Shown here one piece after another: positions 1 to 10,200 of a stretch of 20,906 bases of DNA (its first letter is position 1; every line of letters begins with the position of its first letter). Position numbers and translations under genes: made by a program. The stretch is taken from contig JAFVZE010000396.1 of NCBI GenBank assembly GCA_017508315.1, forward strand, positions 1-20,906. Reading direction: 5' to 3'. This DNA is from Kiritimatiellia bacterium. Lineage in GTDB: Bacteria; Verrucomicrobiota; Kiritimatiellia; RFP12; UBA1067. A model generated the notes under the pieces. It was not told where the DNA came from. It made no database searches and saw nothing but the letters and a program-made list of their open reading frames with translations.

Positions 1-111
1 GACCGTGTCGCCGTTGAGGACCCATTCGCGCTTTGAGATATTGACGGTGCGAATGCTGCCGGCATGCGGGAATACGCCCTCGAAAATTTGACCGTGCAGG
101 GCAATGTAGAA
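1..111. repeat. Left copy of 111-bp direct terminal repeat
   Basis: Positions 1-111 are identical base for base to 20796-20906. The left copy is followed at 112 by CBM9-type coding sequence, while the right copy is preceded by the rest of a Fic-like remnant. Such a terminal redundancy is expected if the contig is circular (unit 20,795 bp), if it is one copy of a tandem repeat, or if an assembler ended the contig at a shared k-mer. On the minus strand the repeat encodes Fic-family sequence (LHGQIFEGVFPHAG, RTVNISKREWVLNGDTV). Confidence 0.97.
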
Positions 112-656
112 CTCCGGGACGAGACGGAAGGACGGAGAACGTTTTCACAGTCGAACATCGCCCCCGGCGTGACATAGAGATTGTCGGAGCCGTCGCGCGT
201 GTTGCGCCAGAGATTGACGCATGTGACGGCGGGATTCGCCTTGAGCCGCGGGTCGGTGCGCGGCGGCAGCGGATACGGCAGCGACCGGTCGGTCGACAGC
301 CGGACCTGGACGAGATCCCCCCCCCGCCAGTAGCGGTCCTGCGGACGATTCTCGTTCGTCGCTTCATGGTCGTAAAGCGCCATCTCCGCCGCGATGTAAA
401 GATTGGTTTCATCATACATAATCGCGGCATTCTGCCGGTCGGCCAATTCCGCGACGTTCCAGCAAAGCACAGCGCCCGAGCGGTCCCAGTCGTCCAGTTT
501 CCCGTCTATGGAGATCGCGGCACCGTCTCCCGCCGGAAGCGCAGAGGCGATGCCGTCGGTGCACGTCGTGCCGCCGGATGCGGCCGCGGACAGAAACAGC
601 CAAAACGCCAGGACACCGGCGCTCTTCCCGTCACATGCGTCAAATGCAAAAGTCAT
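112..656 (-). pseudogene. 5' part of a secreted CBM9-like domain protein, interrupted by Fic-like sequence
   Basis: Reading leftward from ATG 656-654, an open frame begins with a hydrophobic export-like segment (GVLAFWLFLSAAASGG, about residues 14-29) after an unusually acidic N-terminus. A CBM9-like carbohydrate-binding domain follows, with SIDGKLDDWD near residue 50, MYDETNLYIAAEMALY near 80 and GGDLVQVRLSTDRSLPYPLP near 110. An AAAGGA ribosome-binding site lies 7 nt before the ATG, and the gene is only 27 bp after the 1601-residue gene, so it is the next gene of the same operon. Recognisable CBM9 sequence ends near 115-140. Beyond 111 the DNA is Fic-like in a different frame, and this frame would add only nonsense residues before a TGA on the circular reading. 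A matching C-terminal CBM9 half sits at 19845-20445. I infer a gene split or truncated at this junction. The substrate is unknown. Confidence 0.75.
317..325. repeat. Homopolymer C9/G9 tract inside the CBM9 coding region
   Basis: Nine consecutive C on the plus strand, read as G9 by the gene. It encodes the R-G-G of YWRGGDLVQ, and the frame is correct with exactly nine bases. Long G tracts in surface-protein genes can be slippage sites. They are also common sites of sequencing error. Confidence 0.9.
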
Positions 657-663
657 CACACGA

Positions 664-669
664 TCCTTT
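664..669 (-). promoter_or_regulatory. Ribosome-binding site AAAGGA fixing the start at 656
   Basis: AAAGGA on the minus strand with a 7-nt spacer before ATG 656-654. It supports the start of the truncated CBM9 gene, which has an odd acidic N-terminus. Confidence 0.6.
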
Positions 670-683
670 CCGCCGCCCGAAAA

Positions 684-3600
684 TCACCGAAGCGTAAACT
701 CCACCGCATCCACCCAGACCTTGGCGGGGACCGGCTGTCCGATGACCGTCAATTTAAAATCGAGCTGCACGCTCGCGGCCCCTTCCGGCAGCGTAAATGA
801 AACCGCGTCGTCGCCGTCGAGCCGATCATGCCGCGCGGCGCGCGTCGCGACCGACCAATCCCACGCATCCGTTTCCCGGCGATAGACGATCTCTTGAGAA
901 ATCAGTTTTCCCTGCGCGTTTTTCACGAACGCCCACACCAGAAGATAAGCCCCCGGTTTGCCCTCCGCCGTCCTTTCCTCCGGTTTGAGCCCGGTCGAAC
1001 GCATAAGCATTCTCAAATTCGCCGTCCTGCCGCCGCTTCCTTCCGGCAGCGTGATCGACTCGCCGATCGACACATGGTCGTCCGTGGCGACGAGAAACGG
1101 GGACGTCCCCGTGCCGAAGGTTGCGTCCTTGATGAGATTTTCCCCCTGCGGCCGCAGAATCATCCCCCATTCGTGCGGCTGCAACGTCGCCTCCGTGGTC
1201 AGATCGCTCGTCTGAGCCGTCTCTTTGTTGTAGTGGTAGAGCCTGAGCTCCCGTCCGCCCGCTTTCCCGGAGAAAACGACCCCCGCATCCCCGCGCAATG
1301 TCCGCGCATCCCCCGCGCGCAGGCCGAGTTCCGCAAGCGGAACTTCCGCTATAAGTTTATAGCCGCTCCCGTCACGCCGACGCACAATCGAAACCGCGGC
1401 GTTTTCAAGAATTCTTATCGAATCGATCTCCGCCGCCATCAGACGGTGCGGCTTCGGGGCGCGCGGCGCCAAAACCGGCTCGTAGAGCACCGCGACGCCT
1501 TTGCCGTTCATTTCGGAAAACAATATCCGCTTGTCGCCGGCCGCCGCCGGCCGCCGATCCTTCGGCGCGGCAGGATCCGTCGCGAGCATTACGTCCACCG
1601 CGTCGCCGGTGATGAACAGAGTCCTGAAATCCGTGCCGGGCTGCACCATCGGGGATGAATCGTCGACATCCGCCTCAAGACGCAGACTGCCGCTGCCGAA
1701 CGGAGAAGAAAGCGAAATCCGCCAGCCGCGCCCCTTGCCGTCGCCCGCGGCGACTTCTCGACCGCCGAAACCCAATATCGTCTTCGGCGGACCGCGCCTT
1801 GGCGCGACCGTGCCTCTCTTTTTCGCCTTGTCGATATCGGCGCTCGAGACGGAAACCGAACCGGTAAAACGTTTTGCGTCCTCCAGACCCTCGATCGCGA
1901 AAATATGCGCGCCCTGATTCGCGCCGTTCACAAGATACGGCCTGCCGTCCTTCGACCGGAAGAAGTATTTCGCGCTTTCGTCCCAAAGCGCCGCAGGCCC
2001 CAGAGACGTCTCCTCGCCGAACGTGCCGACGTACAGACCGTCGGCCGACACGAAATAAGGCCGACAGTTCCACCACCAGTTCCAGACGCAAAGAACCTGG
2101 CCGATGCCGGGAATATTCCACATTCCGTTCACCCCGGATCCAGCCACGTCCTTCACGCCCATCGCTTTCGGCGCGGCGATCTCCCATTTCACTTTCCCGT
2201 CCCGCGACAACGCCATCAACGAGGAACGCGCCGCCACCGTGCGGACATCTTTCATCGTTCCGACGACAAAAACATTCCCGTCCTCATCTGTCCACAAGTT
2301 GGAAAACCGCCCGTCCTGCCCGTATTCGCGATAAACTTCTTGCGCCTTTCGGATATCGTATACAGGGCCGTATCCGGTCCAACGGTCCGGTTTCAGCCGC
2401 CAGACGCAATCGCCGTCTTTCGCGAAACCGGCGAAATGAAGCGTTCCGTCGGCAGACGGAACGGCTCCCCAGCCGTTGTAGAACTCGCACTGGCACCCTG
2501 CCTTCCCTCCGCCCGCATCCATCGCCGAAAGCGGATCTCCGCGCGTCAGCGTCTCGCACCAGGTCATCTCGTCTGCCTGCGCGGCGCCGTCGCCGTTCAG
2601 ATCGCTCCAGGCGTAGTTGTCGCCTGCGCATGCGCTCTTTCCGGAATGTCCCCTGAAGAACTCCGGTCTGACATTGCGATAGAGATGACGCCCGATATCG
2701 CTGTCCCAGAGCACCATGCCCGTACCGTCATCCGTCACCATCGAATGAAGCCCGCCGACCGCGGCGCACGGAACGAACACATCGCCCTTCCTGCGCAACC
2801 ATACGGTTTCATTCTGCCGTCCCGTGCAGATATACGTCTCGCCGTCACGCTTCACGACCTTCACCCCGACGCCCATGCAGGATCCGAAATGGGGAAGGAA
2901 CATCTGACTCCGATCCGTGTATCGGACCTCGGTGGCAACGATATCCCAGGCGCCGGACTCCGCGTCATACGAGAACTTGCACCCCATCGCGTGAAAGAAC
3001 CCCTCCTCGTCGGGATCCGTCCAAAAGGAAGACATGCCACCATAAGGTGCAGGGCCGATCCAGTGCCGGAGAAAGCGTCCGTCGCTCGCTTTCCACGCGC
3101 TGATGCGTTTAGGCAGCGTATCGGCTTCCGCGACATAGAGCGTACCATCGTCGGTCACCGCCAGTCCATGAGGCAGAAGCATACCGTCTTTCTCGAACAT
3201 CCCGACCCAGGGCCTGCCGCCGCGTTTGCCGATCACCCCCAGAAACCTGCCGCCGGAAGAGAATTTTTTTACACACATCTCCCCTGCCCTGTCCGAAACG
3301 AAAACATTGTTTTCGCCGTCCGTCGTTACGGCCACGGGAGCGGCAAGACCGCTGTCGATCAGAGAAGATACCCCGCGATCCGCGCCGACCCTCACGACCC
3401 GGCGGCCGCTGACGGCCAACAGCTCGCCGTCGCCCGTCCGGCACAGCCCGGCCGGAGCATCGAGCGCAACCTCCCCGCGTTTTTCAAGCGTCTGCGAATC
3501 GTAAAATTCGATCTTGTTTTCATAAAACTTCGAAACGGCGAAACTCCCTTTGAGCGCGGCGAATCCGATCGCGTTTTCGGTCTCGCCGATGTCTCTGTCG

Positions 3601-5489
3601 AAATAGCGGGGTTGTCCGATGTAATTTCCGGGAGCAAAGGATTTTCGGGTGATGAGGTCGCAGAAAAGCGTCGTCTCCTCGCGGTACGGCCAGCGCGCGC
3701 CCAGCTCCGTCCGCGCGTTTCCGGCCGAAAACCCGACGCGCCGTCCGGTTTTCGCGTCGTACGCGACAAGGACGGCCCGCCCCATCGCACCCGCGCGCGA
3801 GCCATGCTTCCGCGCGGACGAATCTTTCACCGGACCGGAAAAAAGCGCGTATAATTTTCCATCAAGATACGAGAGCGACACGCATCGCGGATAAAACTCT
3901 TCTCCGACACCCCAGATGCGTTTCCCGTCGGGGCCGACCGCCATGACGGCATACCCCTTCTCGCTGCCGGGAGCGGCGATGAAAACGTTCGACCCGTCGG
4001 TCGCCGCACCTTGCGGCGGAGCCTCATCCGAAAGCCAGTCTCCGCGCCCGTCGGCGGTGGGCCAAGACGGCGTTCCGGGATTGCACACGCTGTGGAGATA
4101 CCGTCCCCTGACGCCGTCCGTCACCAGCCCTTTGAGAAGATATTCGCCCGGCTCGACGAAGTGACCCCATTGATCCTTCAGATCCCATTCTTCACCGAGA
4201 ACGCGTTTGTCGCGCCGGTCACTTTTGAGCAGCGTTCTAATGAGTCGCCCGTCCTTTCCGAACACACCGAGCGAAACGGCCCCTTCCCTTGGAATCGAGA
4301 TCTCCACTTTCTTTGCCGCGGGCCGTTTCGGTTTAAGCCGGCTGAAAAAGGAGAATCTTCTGACGGATGCGTTCCACCACGGCTGAAACGTCATCCGCCA
4401 CTCGTCGCCGCCGCGCGCCTTCGCGCCGAGAACCGCCCACGGGATGGCCATTTCCATCGTGCAGGCGCCCGTGATCGTTCCGAAGGCCAGTTTTGCCCCG
4501 CGGGCAAGCAGATCGCGTTCGGCAGAATTTTCGGTATCGGCCGTAAACGCCGGACCCGTCGGCGACAGCCATGCGCAGAACGAGCGGCTCGCCGCTCCGT
4601 CCGGCGACACCCTCAGCTGCATCGCGTCGCCTCCGCCGTAACCTTCCCCCGATTCCGCAGACGCCGAGTTTACCGGACGGCCGCCGGGAAGAGAAACGAC
4701 AGCCGCGACAAAAAGGAAATTCTCATCGAATGCCAGCGCGTACCGCGAAGCGTACCGGTCACCCAACACGTCGGGAAGAAGCGCGCTCTTCCCGAACCAG
4801 CCGCGATTCCAGTCATCGAGACGTCCGTCGATTGTCCTGCCGCCCTCCGGACACCCGATTTCGGAGAAATCAAGCACCGTTGAACCCGTCCGTCTCTGCA
4901 CCGCGTTTTTTTCCGCGCCGAAAAGAACTTTTCCCCACATATCCGGCCGCGGCAAATACGGATTGACCCGGAATGCGGGATCAGCCGTCAGCGCCGCCAT
5001 CGACGTATGGACGCTCTGCCGCCTGACGTCACGCGGCATTTTCCGCAGAACCTCCGCCAAAAGGCCATCCCATTCGAGGTCGAAGAGGCAGAAGACATCT
5101 TCCGGAATTCCGCCGGCGGGAAGGAGCCTTTTCCACGGCACGAACGCCCGTGCGTTTTCCAAGGGGACTTTGGCGACGGCATCGTCCCATTTCAGAACGA
5201 TGTCGCCTTTGATGTCTCTTGTCCGCCCGGTGACGGCGAGCGCAAGCCCTTCACCGTTCCAGGAAAGCGCGATATCCGCCGAAAGCCCGTCAAAAGAGGA
5301 CGCATCGATTTTTTCTCCGGTCCCGACGGCGCTGCGAAGCGCGTAATCCGAGAGCTTCACGGCCGTAACGGAGCAGACTTTCACCGGCTTGTCCGAATTG
5401 ACGGGCTGAATCTCGGGCAAACCCCTCACCTGCCCCGCGCCGGCCGCGGACACGGCCGCGAGCGCAAGGGCGAACAATGCTTTCTTCAT
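684..5489 (-). CDS. Secreted 1601-residue beta-propeller protein with CBM9-like domains
   Basis: Signal peptide at residues 1-19 (MKKALFALALAAVSAAGAG). A CBM9-like domain follows at about 215-370 (TIDGRLDDW, DENFLFVAAVV, EMAIPWAVLG), then a FlgD-type Ig-like domain at about 393-460 (GKDGRLIRTLL, VEPGEYLLKGLVTDG). A long NHL/PQQ-like beta-propeller spans about 485-1210, with repeats such as VTTDGENNVFVSD, VTDDGTLYVAEAD and WTDEDGNVFVVG. A second CBM9-like domain covers about 1240-1480 and a beta-sandwich-like tail 1485-1601. An EF-hand-like loop DLNGDGAAQADE (963-974) is embedded in the propeller. This architecture is frequent in PVC bacteria, where it is thought to bind or process polysaccharide outside the cytoplasm. 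No catalytic signature is recognised, so an enzyme such as a propeller lyase is possible but unproven. The GAGGAG ribosome-binding site overlaps the stop of the preceding gene, pointing to translational coupling. Confidence 0.88.
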   Translation of the reverse strand: MKKALFALALAAVSAAGAGQVRGLPEIQPVNSDKPVKVCSVTAVKLSDYALRSAVGTGEKIDASSFDGLSADIALSWNGEGLALAVTGRTRDIKGDIVLKWDDAVAKVPLENARAFVPWKRLLPAGGIPEDVFCLFDLEWDGLLAEVLRKMPRDVRRQSVHTSMAALTADPAFRVNPYLPRPDMWGKVLFGAEKNAVQRRTGSTVLDFSEIGCPEGGRTIDGRLDDWNRGWFGKSALLPDVLGDRYASRYALAFDENFLFVAAVVSLPGGRPVNSASAESGEGYGGGDAMQLRVSPDGAASRSFCAWLSPTGPAFTADTENSAERDLLARGAKLAFGTITGACTMEMAIPWAVLGAKARGGDEWRMTFQPWWNASVRRFSFFSRLKPKRPAAKKVEISIPREGAVSLGVFGKDGRLIRTLLKSDRRDKRVLGEEWDLKDQWGHFVEPGEYLLKGLVTDGVRGRYLHSVCNPGTPSWPTADGRGDWLSDEAPPQGAATDGSNVFIAAPGSEKGYAVMAVGPDGKRIWGVGEEFYPRCVSLSYLDGKLYALFSGPVKDSSARKHGSRAGAMGRAVLVAYDAKTGRRVGFSAGNARTELGARWPYREETTLFCDLITRKSFAPGNYIGQPRYFDRDIGETENAIGFAALKGSFAVSKFYENKIEFYDSQTLEKRGEVALDAPAGLCRTGDGELLAVSGRRVVRVGADRGVSSLIDSGLAAPVAVTTDGENNVFVSDRAGEMCVKKFSSGGRFLGVIGKRGGRPWVGMFEKDGMLLPHGLAVTDDGTLYVAEADTLPKRISAWKASDGRFLRHWIGPAPYGGMSSFWTDPDEEGFFHAMGCKFSYDAESGAWDIVATEVRYTDRSQMFLPHFGSCMGVGVKVVKRDGETYICTGRQNETVWLRRKGDVFVPCAAVGGLHSMVTDDGTGMVLWDSDIGRHLYRNVRPEFFRGHSGKSACAGDNYAWSDLNGDGAAQADEMTWCETLTRGDPLSAMDAGGGKAGCQCEFYNGWGAVPSADGTLHFAGFAKDGDCVWRLKPDRWTGYGPVYDIRKAQEVYREYGQDGRFSNLWTDEDGNVFVVGTMKDVRTVAARSSLMALSRDGKVKWEIAAPKAMGVKDVAGSGVNGMWNIPGIGQVLCVWNWWWNCRPYFVSADGLYVGTFGEETSLGPAALWDESAKYFFRSKDGRPYLVNGANQGAHIFAIEGLEDAKRFTGSVSVSSADIDKAKKRGTVAPRRGPPKTILGFGGREVAAGDGKGRGWRISLSSPFGSGSLRLEADVDDSSPMVQPGTDFRTLFITGDAVDVMLATDPAAPKDRRPAAAGDKRILFSEMNGKGVAVLYEPVLAPRAPKPHRLMAAEIDSIRILENAAVSIVRRRDGSGYKLIAEVPLAELGLRAGDARTLRGDAGVVFSGKAGGRELRLYHYNKETAQTSDLTTEATLQPHEWGMILRPQGENLIKDATFGTGTSPFLVATDDHVSIGESITLPEGSGGRTANLRMLMRSTGLKPEERTAEGKPGAYLLVWAFVKNAQGKLISQEIVYRRETDAWDWSVATRAARHDRLDGDDAVSFTLPEGAASVQLDFKLTVIGQPVPAKVWVDAVEFTLR

Positions 5490-5499
5490 TCCGGAAGCG

Positions 5500-5505
5500 C
5501 TCCTC
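5500..5505 (-). promoter_or_regulatory. Ribosome-binding site GAGGAG overlapping the upstream stop codon
   Basis: GAGGAG on the minus strand, 10 nt before ATG 5489. Its last G falls inside the TAG stop (5505-5507) of the preceding reading frame, so ribosomes finishing that frame would be placed at this start. Confidence 0.65.
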
Positions 5506-7202
5506 TACCGCACAATGAGAATCATACCCGATTTCTCGAGATGCGCGTAAACGACACCGTCTTCGACGCTGAAGTCGGCGGTGGTCAGCGGCGGACGGTT
5601 GACCGACTTCCAGACGGACGGGGAGAACCCGACGCCTTCGCCGATACGGGCGACAGGGGATTTTCCCGCCTTCAGTTCAGTGTCTCCGACCGCGCCGAAG
5701 TCGACGACGACCCTTGAAAGCGCGATATTCTCGAAAAGCGGAACCTCATCCGCTTCCAGCGTATCGGACGCTTTGCGGTTAATCGTGCAGGAAAGCGCCG
5801 AGACGGCGGCATCCGCGTTTTCGACAACAAAAGTCCCTCCGTTCGGATCGCCTGCGATATCGCTCGTCAGACGGCCTGACGTCACCGTGCCGCCGCCGGA
5901 AATCGCACCCAGCGTCTGATCGCCGGAGATTCGCAGCTGCGCTCCCTGCGCGACAGACACCTTGAGATCTTCGCGCGCGGCTCCCGATTCAATCGTCAGC
6001 GACCCCGCCTTGACGGAGGAGACGCCTTCGCAGTTGAGGGTGTACACGTTTTCGATCACGGTTATCTCTTCCCGAACCTGAGCGCATTTCGCGAAAAAGA
6101 GATCGCCCGCACCCGTCTTGACGATTCCGCCGACGCCGTTGACCGGCATGACGACGGTATGGCGCGACGCCGCGTCTTCCACGTCGATGAACATGCCGTT
6201 CGCGCCGACGTTGAAGGTGCGCTTTTCGACATCGCTGGACATCGAAACCGCGCCTGTACCGCGGACCTTGAAAATGCCGCCGTCGAAATTGAGGGTCAGC
6301 GGAATCGCCTGCGGGATGTTCCGCGACGACTTGACCGCTCGGACATCGAGGATGCCGCCGTTGTCGAAATTCAATTCGCCCCAGACGAAGTTCTGGAAAT
6401 AAAGCCCGTAGCCGCTTTCAGTATTGCCGGCGCTTCCCAAAGCGCGCAGGATGCCGCCGCCGGAAACCGCCGCGCCGATACCGCCCTGGACCTCTATGCA
6501 CGTCCCTCTCACTTCAACGACGCCGCCTTCGCCGATTTCAAAAGATCCCTTGAGATCCCGGTCGCTGTTGTTGCCCACATTGAGCACCCACGACACCGAC
6601 ACCGTCGCGTTGGTCACCGCAAGAACATGGTTGGCGAAAGCCCTTCCGTCGCCGTAGTCGTGCGGCTTTCTCGCCAGATTGACCGTATCGGCATCGAAAT
6701 ACGCGCCGTCAATCACGCGAAGGACGGAATTCGTCGCCGCGCTGCCGGCGCTGACCGCGCCGCCGATGAAGCAATGGACGCCGCTATCGCCCTGATTCAT
6801 CCTGAGGCCGGATATCTCAAGCGTCGCGGGATGATCAAGCGCGCCACCGCCGCCGATCAGCAGCGCATGCTTCTGATCGACAACCGTCTTACCGCTTCCC
6901 ATGCCGATCAGCCGCAGCGTGCCTTCCGCGACCGTCAAGCCGCCGAAGGGAGCGTTCTGATCCGGTTGAGCCGCGGGCGGGATTCCCGTTTCTTCATCGA
7001 ACCCGATCGCCGAATCGGAGATGCCCAAGCCGTTGCCTAGATTCGAGGCCGTGATCGTGGAGGTCCCCTGCGGCAGCTCGATTGTAAGATCCTTCGAACC
7101 TTTCTTGATCAATCCGCCGGAAACGGCGTTCATGCCCATCGTAAACCTCACGGATGATTTTTCGACATCGATAATCGCCGGCCTATTGCTTCCTGAATCG
7201 AT
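5505..7202 (-). pseudogene. 3' part of an autotransporter-repeat beta-helix protein, downstream of an in-frame stop
   Basis: This frame continues without break from the TAA at 7203-7205: IDSGSNRPAIIDVEKSSV and then about 548 more residues. The sequence is typical of the beta-helix proteins of Kiritimatiellota-like bacteria that carry autotransporter-associated beta-strand repeats (GGLIKKGSKDLTIELPQG, GGIVKTGAGDLFFA, AISGGGTVTSG). It ends in MILIVR with no beta-barrel, PEP-CTERM or LPXTG signal. The only nearby start is GTG 7151, which has no Shine-Dalgarno sequence and no signal peptide behind it. It also lies in the middle of a segment that runs smoothly on from the upstream protein. I therefore read this as the C-terminal third of the protein that starts at 10421, not as an independent gene. 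The joined product would be about 1640 residues. It is probably an exported adhesin or scaffold, role unknown. Confidence 0.7.
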
Positions 7203-7205
7203 TTA
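7203..7205 (-). other. In-frame TAA interrupting the beta-helix protein
   Basis: The codons read gcc aag aga ctt TAA atc gat tca gga. Sequence on both sides lies in the same frame and forms one continuous beta-strand motif (ATLRLEMEP...TVAKRL / IDSGSNRPAIIDVEKS). A single substitution from CAA, AAA or GAA would explain it, as would a sequencing error. Confidence 0.85.
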
Positions 7206-10200
7206 AAGTCTCTTGGCGACCGTCGTTTCTTCTCCGACGGCGCGGGGCTCCATCTCAAGTCGCAGCGTCGCCGCGCCCACCGAGACGGACCCGTTGACGT
7301 CCTGATGTGCACCGAGGCTGGACGGCTTTGTCGCGACCGTTTTACCGCCGTTGAAAGCCCATGAGCCGTACCACGCCGGCGAAGCGCCAAGCGTCAGAAG
7401 ACCGGTGCCGGTCTTGATGATCTTATCGAGACCCGAGCTGGATTCGACCGGGCGGTTGAACGCGACCGCGGTATTCACGGCGACATCGATTTCCATACCC
7501 ATATTTGGCGTTTGCGGAACATTCACGGCGAGACTTCCGCCGGAGACGGAAATCCTGTCGAGCGTCAGTTCACCTTCGCCGGCAAACACGTACTCCCCGC
7601 CCGTCACGTTCGCTTCGAACGCACGGTCCGCTCCGACCGTCACCGACTTCTCAGCCGCCTCCGCGGGGAATGTCGCGATGGTGGCAGGGTCCGGGACGCC
7701 GCCGTCCCAGTTGTCCGCCGCCGCCCAATCGGTGCCTTTACCGAGCCATGTCGCGCCGGTGTGGACGTAAGGCTCGACCTTGAGCTTCACCGTAACGCCG
7801 TTTTCGGTCACCTGCGGCACGAAAGAAATGAAGTTCTCCTTGTTCGAGTTCGGGCATCTGATTTTGGCGAGTTCCCCGGCAAGCTTATCGGCATCGACTT
7901 CACCGAGAATGTTGAAGACCGGATATTCCACCGGATCGCTCAACCCGTCGCAGATGACAACACCCTTGATGATTCGGAGTCCGTCCGATCCGCCGGTGAC
8001 GGTGATCGTGTCGCCGGAATCGATTTTGACGTAGCCGACGCTCTCGTCGGAGCCCAAGGTCAACGATTCGACCTCGATCGATGCGGGAGCGCCGACGGTT
8101 GAAATCGACGCACCGCCGATAACGGTGACGTTCCTGCCGAATCTGGGAACTGAGAAATTGAGTTCACCCTGATTGACAAGCGTCCGCGAATGTCCGGACT
8201 CCTTCAATACGGTCAAAGCGCCCACGCCGGTCTTGGTGAAAAGGCCTGCCGTGCCCGGCGCGTCCGTAAACGCCTGAGAAATGGAGATGTCGCGATATTC
8301 CGTATCGACGGTCAAGCCCTTCTCGCCGAGAACGGCGTCATCGAAATTTTTGAGGAGGGAATCGCTCGTCAACCGGTTGGGCGCAAGCGCACCCCCGTCG
8401 GCATAGAGCGTTGCGCTCCCGGTCGCGTTCGGATTCTGGAGTTTGGAGCCGGACCACCCTCGCAGATGCTGGCAGCGGAGCTTGCCGCCGAGAAGCTCGA
8501 CACGACCTTTCGAATGATCTTCATCGGCAACGTTGAAATTCGACTCGTTGGCCGTCTCGTCAATTTCGAAAAGACCTCCGGACAGGCGAAATACGGCATA
8601 GCCCTCGCCGGTATTCCCGATACCGACACGCACCATCCGCGGAACGATCACGGTGCCGCCCGTCATTTCAAAAACTCCCTTTGCGCCGGCGCCTCCGATT
8701 GACAGCGGAACCATACCGTCGCCCTGATAAATCGACCGGTGAGTGCCTTTTTTCACCCGGATGACACTTTCTTTTTCGAGATTTCCGCTCTCGCTCCAAA
8801 GGCAGGAGAAGATGGAATCGCCGCCGTCCAATTCCAGCAATCCTCCGTCGACGACGTTGATTTTGCATTGATGCCCGGCATTGGTGTTCATCATCAGCGA
8901 AGCCGATTCCGAAAACGAAAGAACGCCTCCTTCAACATTCGCTCCGTCTACCGTCTCAAGCCTGGCGCTGTCAGAAAGCGCCACTGTTCCGCCGCTTCTT
9001 ACGGTCAGTTTGCCGTTTTCCGTGCGAATCTCCGATGCGGCGCTCGCATCGACCAGACAGTCGGCGTTCACATAGACATCACCGGACGTCAGGAACGCCG
9101 CGTCGTTCGTCAGCGTCAGACTGCCATTCTCGATATTTACACCGCTGACAGCTTCGAATTTCGCATTGTCCTCAAGCGCGACGGCGCCTCCGTTCTTCAG
9201 TATCAATTGATAATTTTCCGTGCGCAACTTCGACCGTCCGCCTGCAGCGATCAGACCGTCATCGTGAACATTGACTTCTCCTTCCGCCAGGAAGACCGCA
9301 TCGTCGTCAAGCGTGACGACGCCGTTGCCCTGATTGGGATATCCCACCCTGAACACACCCTTCGAATTAAGTGCCGCATTCCCGGAAAGTTCCAGCGATG
9401 GGACATTTTCCAGCGTTCTTTCGCCGATAATCGCCTCGTTGAGCAAGGTGAGCCGAGCATTGTCCGAAACGACCGCCCGCGACTCCATTTCGCCATTGGA
9501 AGGATCGCCGGTACTCATCCTGAAACGGGACAAAGTAGCGCGCGCATTGTCGCTCATTTCAAAGAATGCCCGTGTGCCGGATGCGGCACCGACCTGAAAA
9601 TCGCGGCCGTCCGTCTGGATGAACTCGGCGTCGCCTTTGAGCTCGAAACGGTTTTCCGAATCTTTACACTTGCCGACAAACGTGATGCCGCCATCCTGCC
9701 GAATCGTTCCGGATGACTGCGAGAACAAAGTGTTGACCCCGGTAAAGGCGTCATTTACATAAAAATCGGCATGAAATGCGTGTGTTCCGCCCTCAACGGC
9801 AAATACGCCGTTTCGAAGCAGAATCCGGCCCGCATCGAGCGAAGAGCCTGCCTTCGCCGTGACGACGGCGTTGCCCTTGCTCAAAACCAGTTCCGAGGCG
9901 GTCTGCACGCCGTTGGGATTGTACCAGTTCAGATTACCCGATTCCACATCAAGACGAAACACATCCCCATCGGCATACGCCTTGATTTTTCCGCCGGTGA
10001 ACGAGCAGGTCGCCACATTGTTCCGCGTGTTTTCGAAATTGAAGAAATGGTCTTCGCCGGAAGTGTAGAAACCGAACCCTTTGTAACTGGCCGGGACTTC
10101 GGCCGGAACATGATAAAAACCGCCCTCGGTCGTATCGAGCGTTACCGACGAATCCGCATACAGCGTCGCGAAATACAGCAGCGAATTCACCGTCGTGAGC

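Noticed and set aside
1905..3854. 649-codon open frame on the plus strand
   Set aside because: It lies entirely antisense to the propeller/CBM9 gene, is rich in Arg/Pro/His with no recognisable domain, and is a typical by-product of GC-rich codon use.
5505..7151. Independent gene starting at GTG 7151
   Set aside because: No Shine-Dalgarno sequence or signal peptide, and the frame extends upstream to the TAA as a smooth continuation of the preceding beta-helix protein.
7203..7205. Recoding of the stop codon as an unusual amino acid
   Set aside because: Selenocysteine uses TGA and pyrrolysine uses TAG; this is TAA, and no recoding structure is apparent, so mutation or error is simpler.
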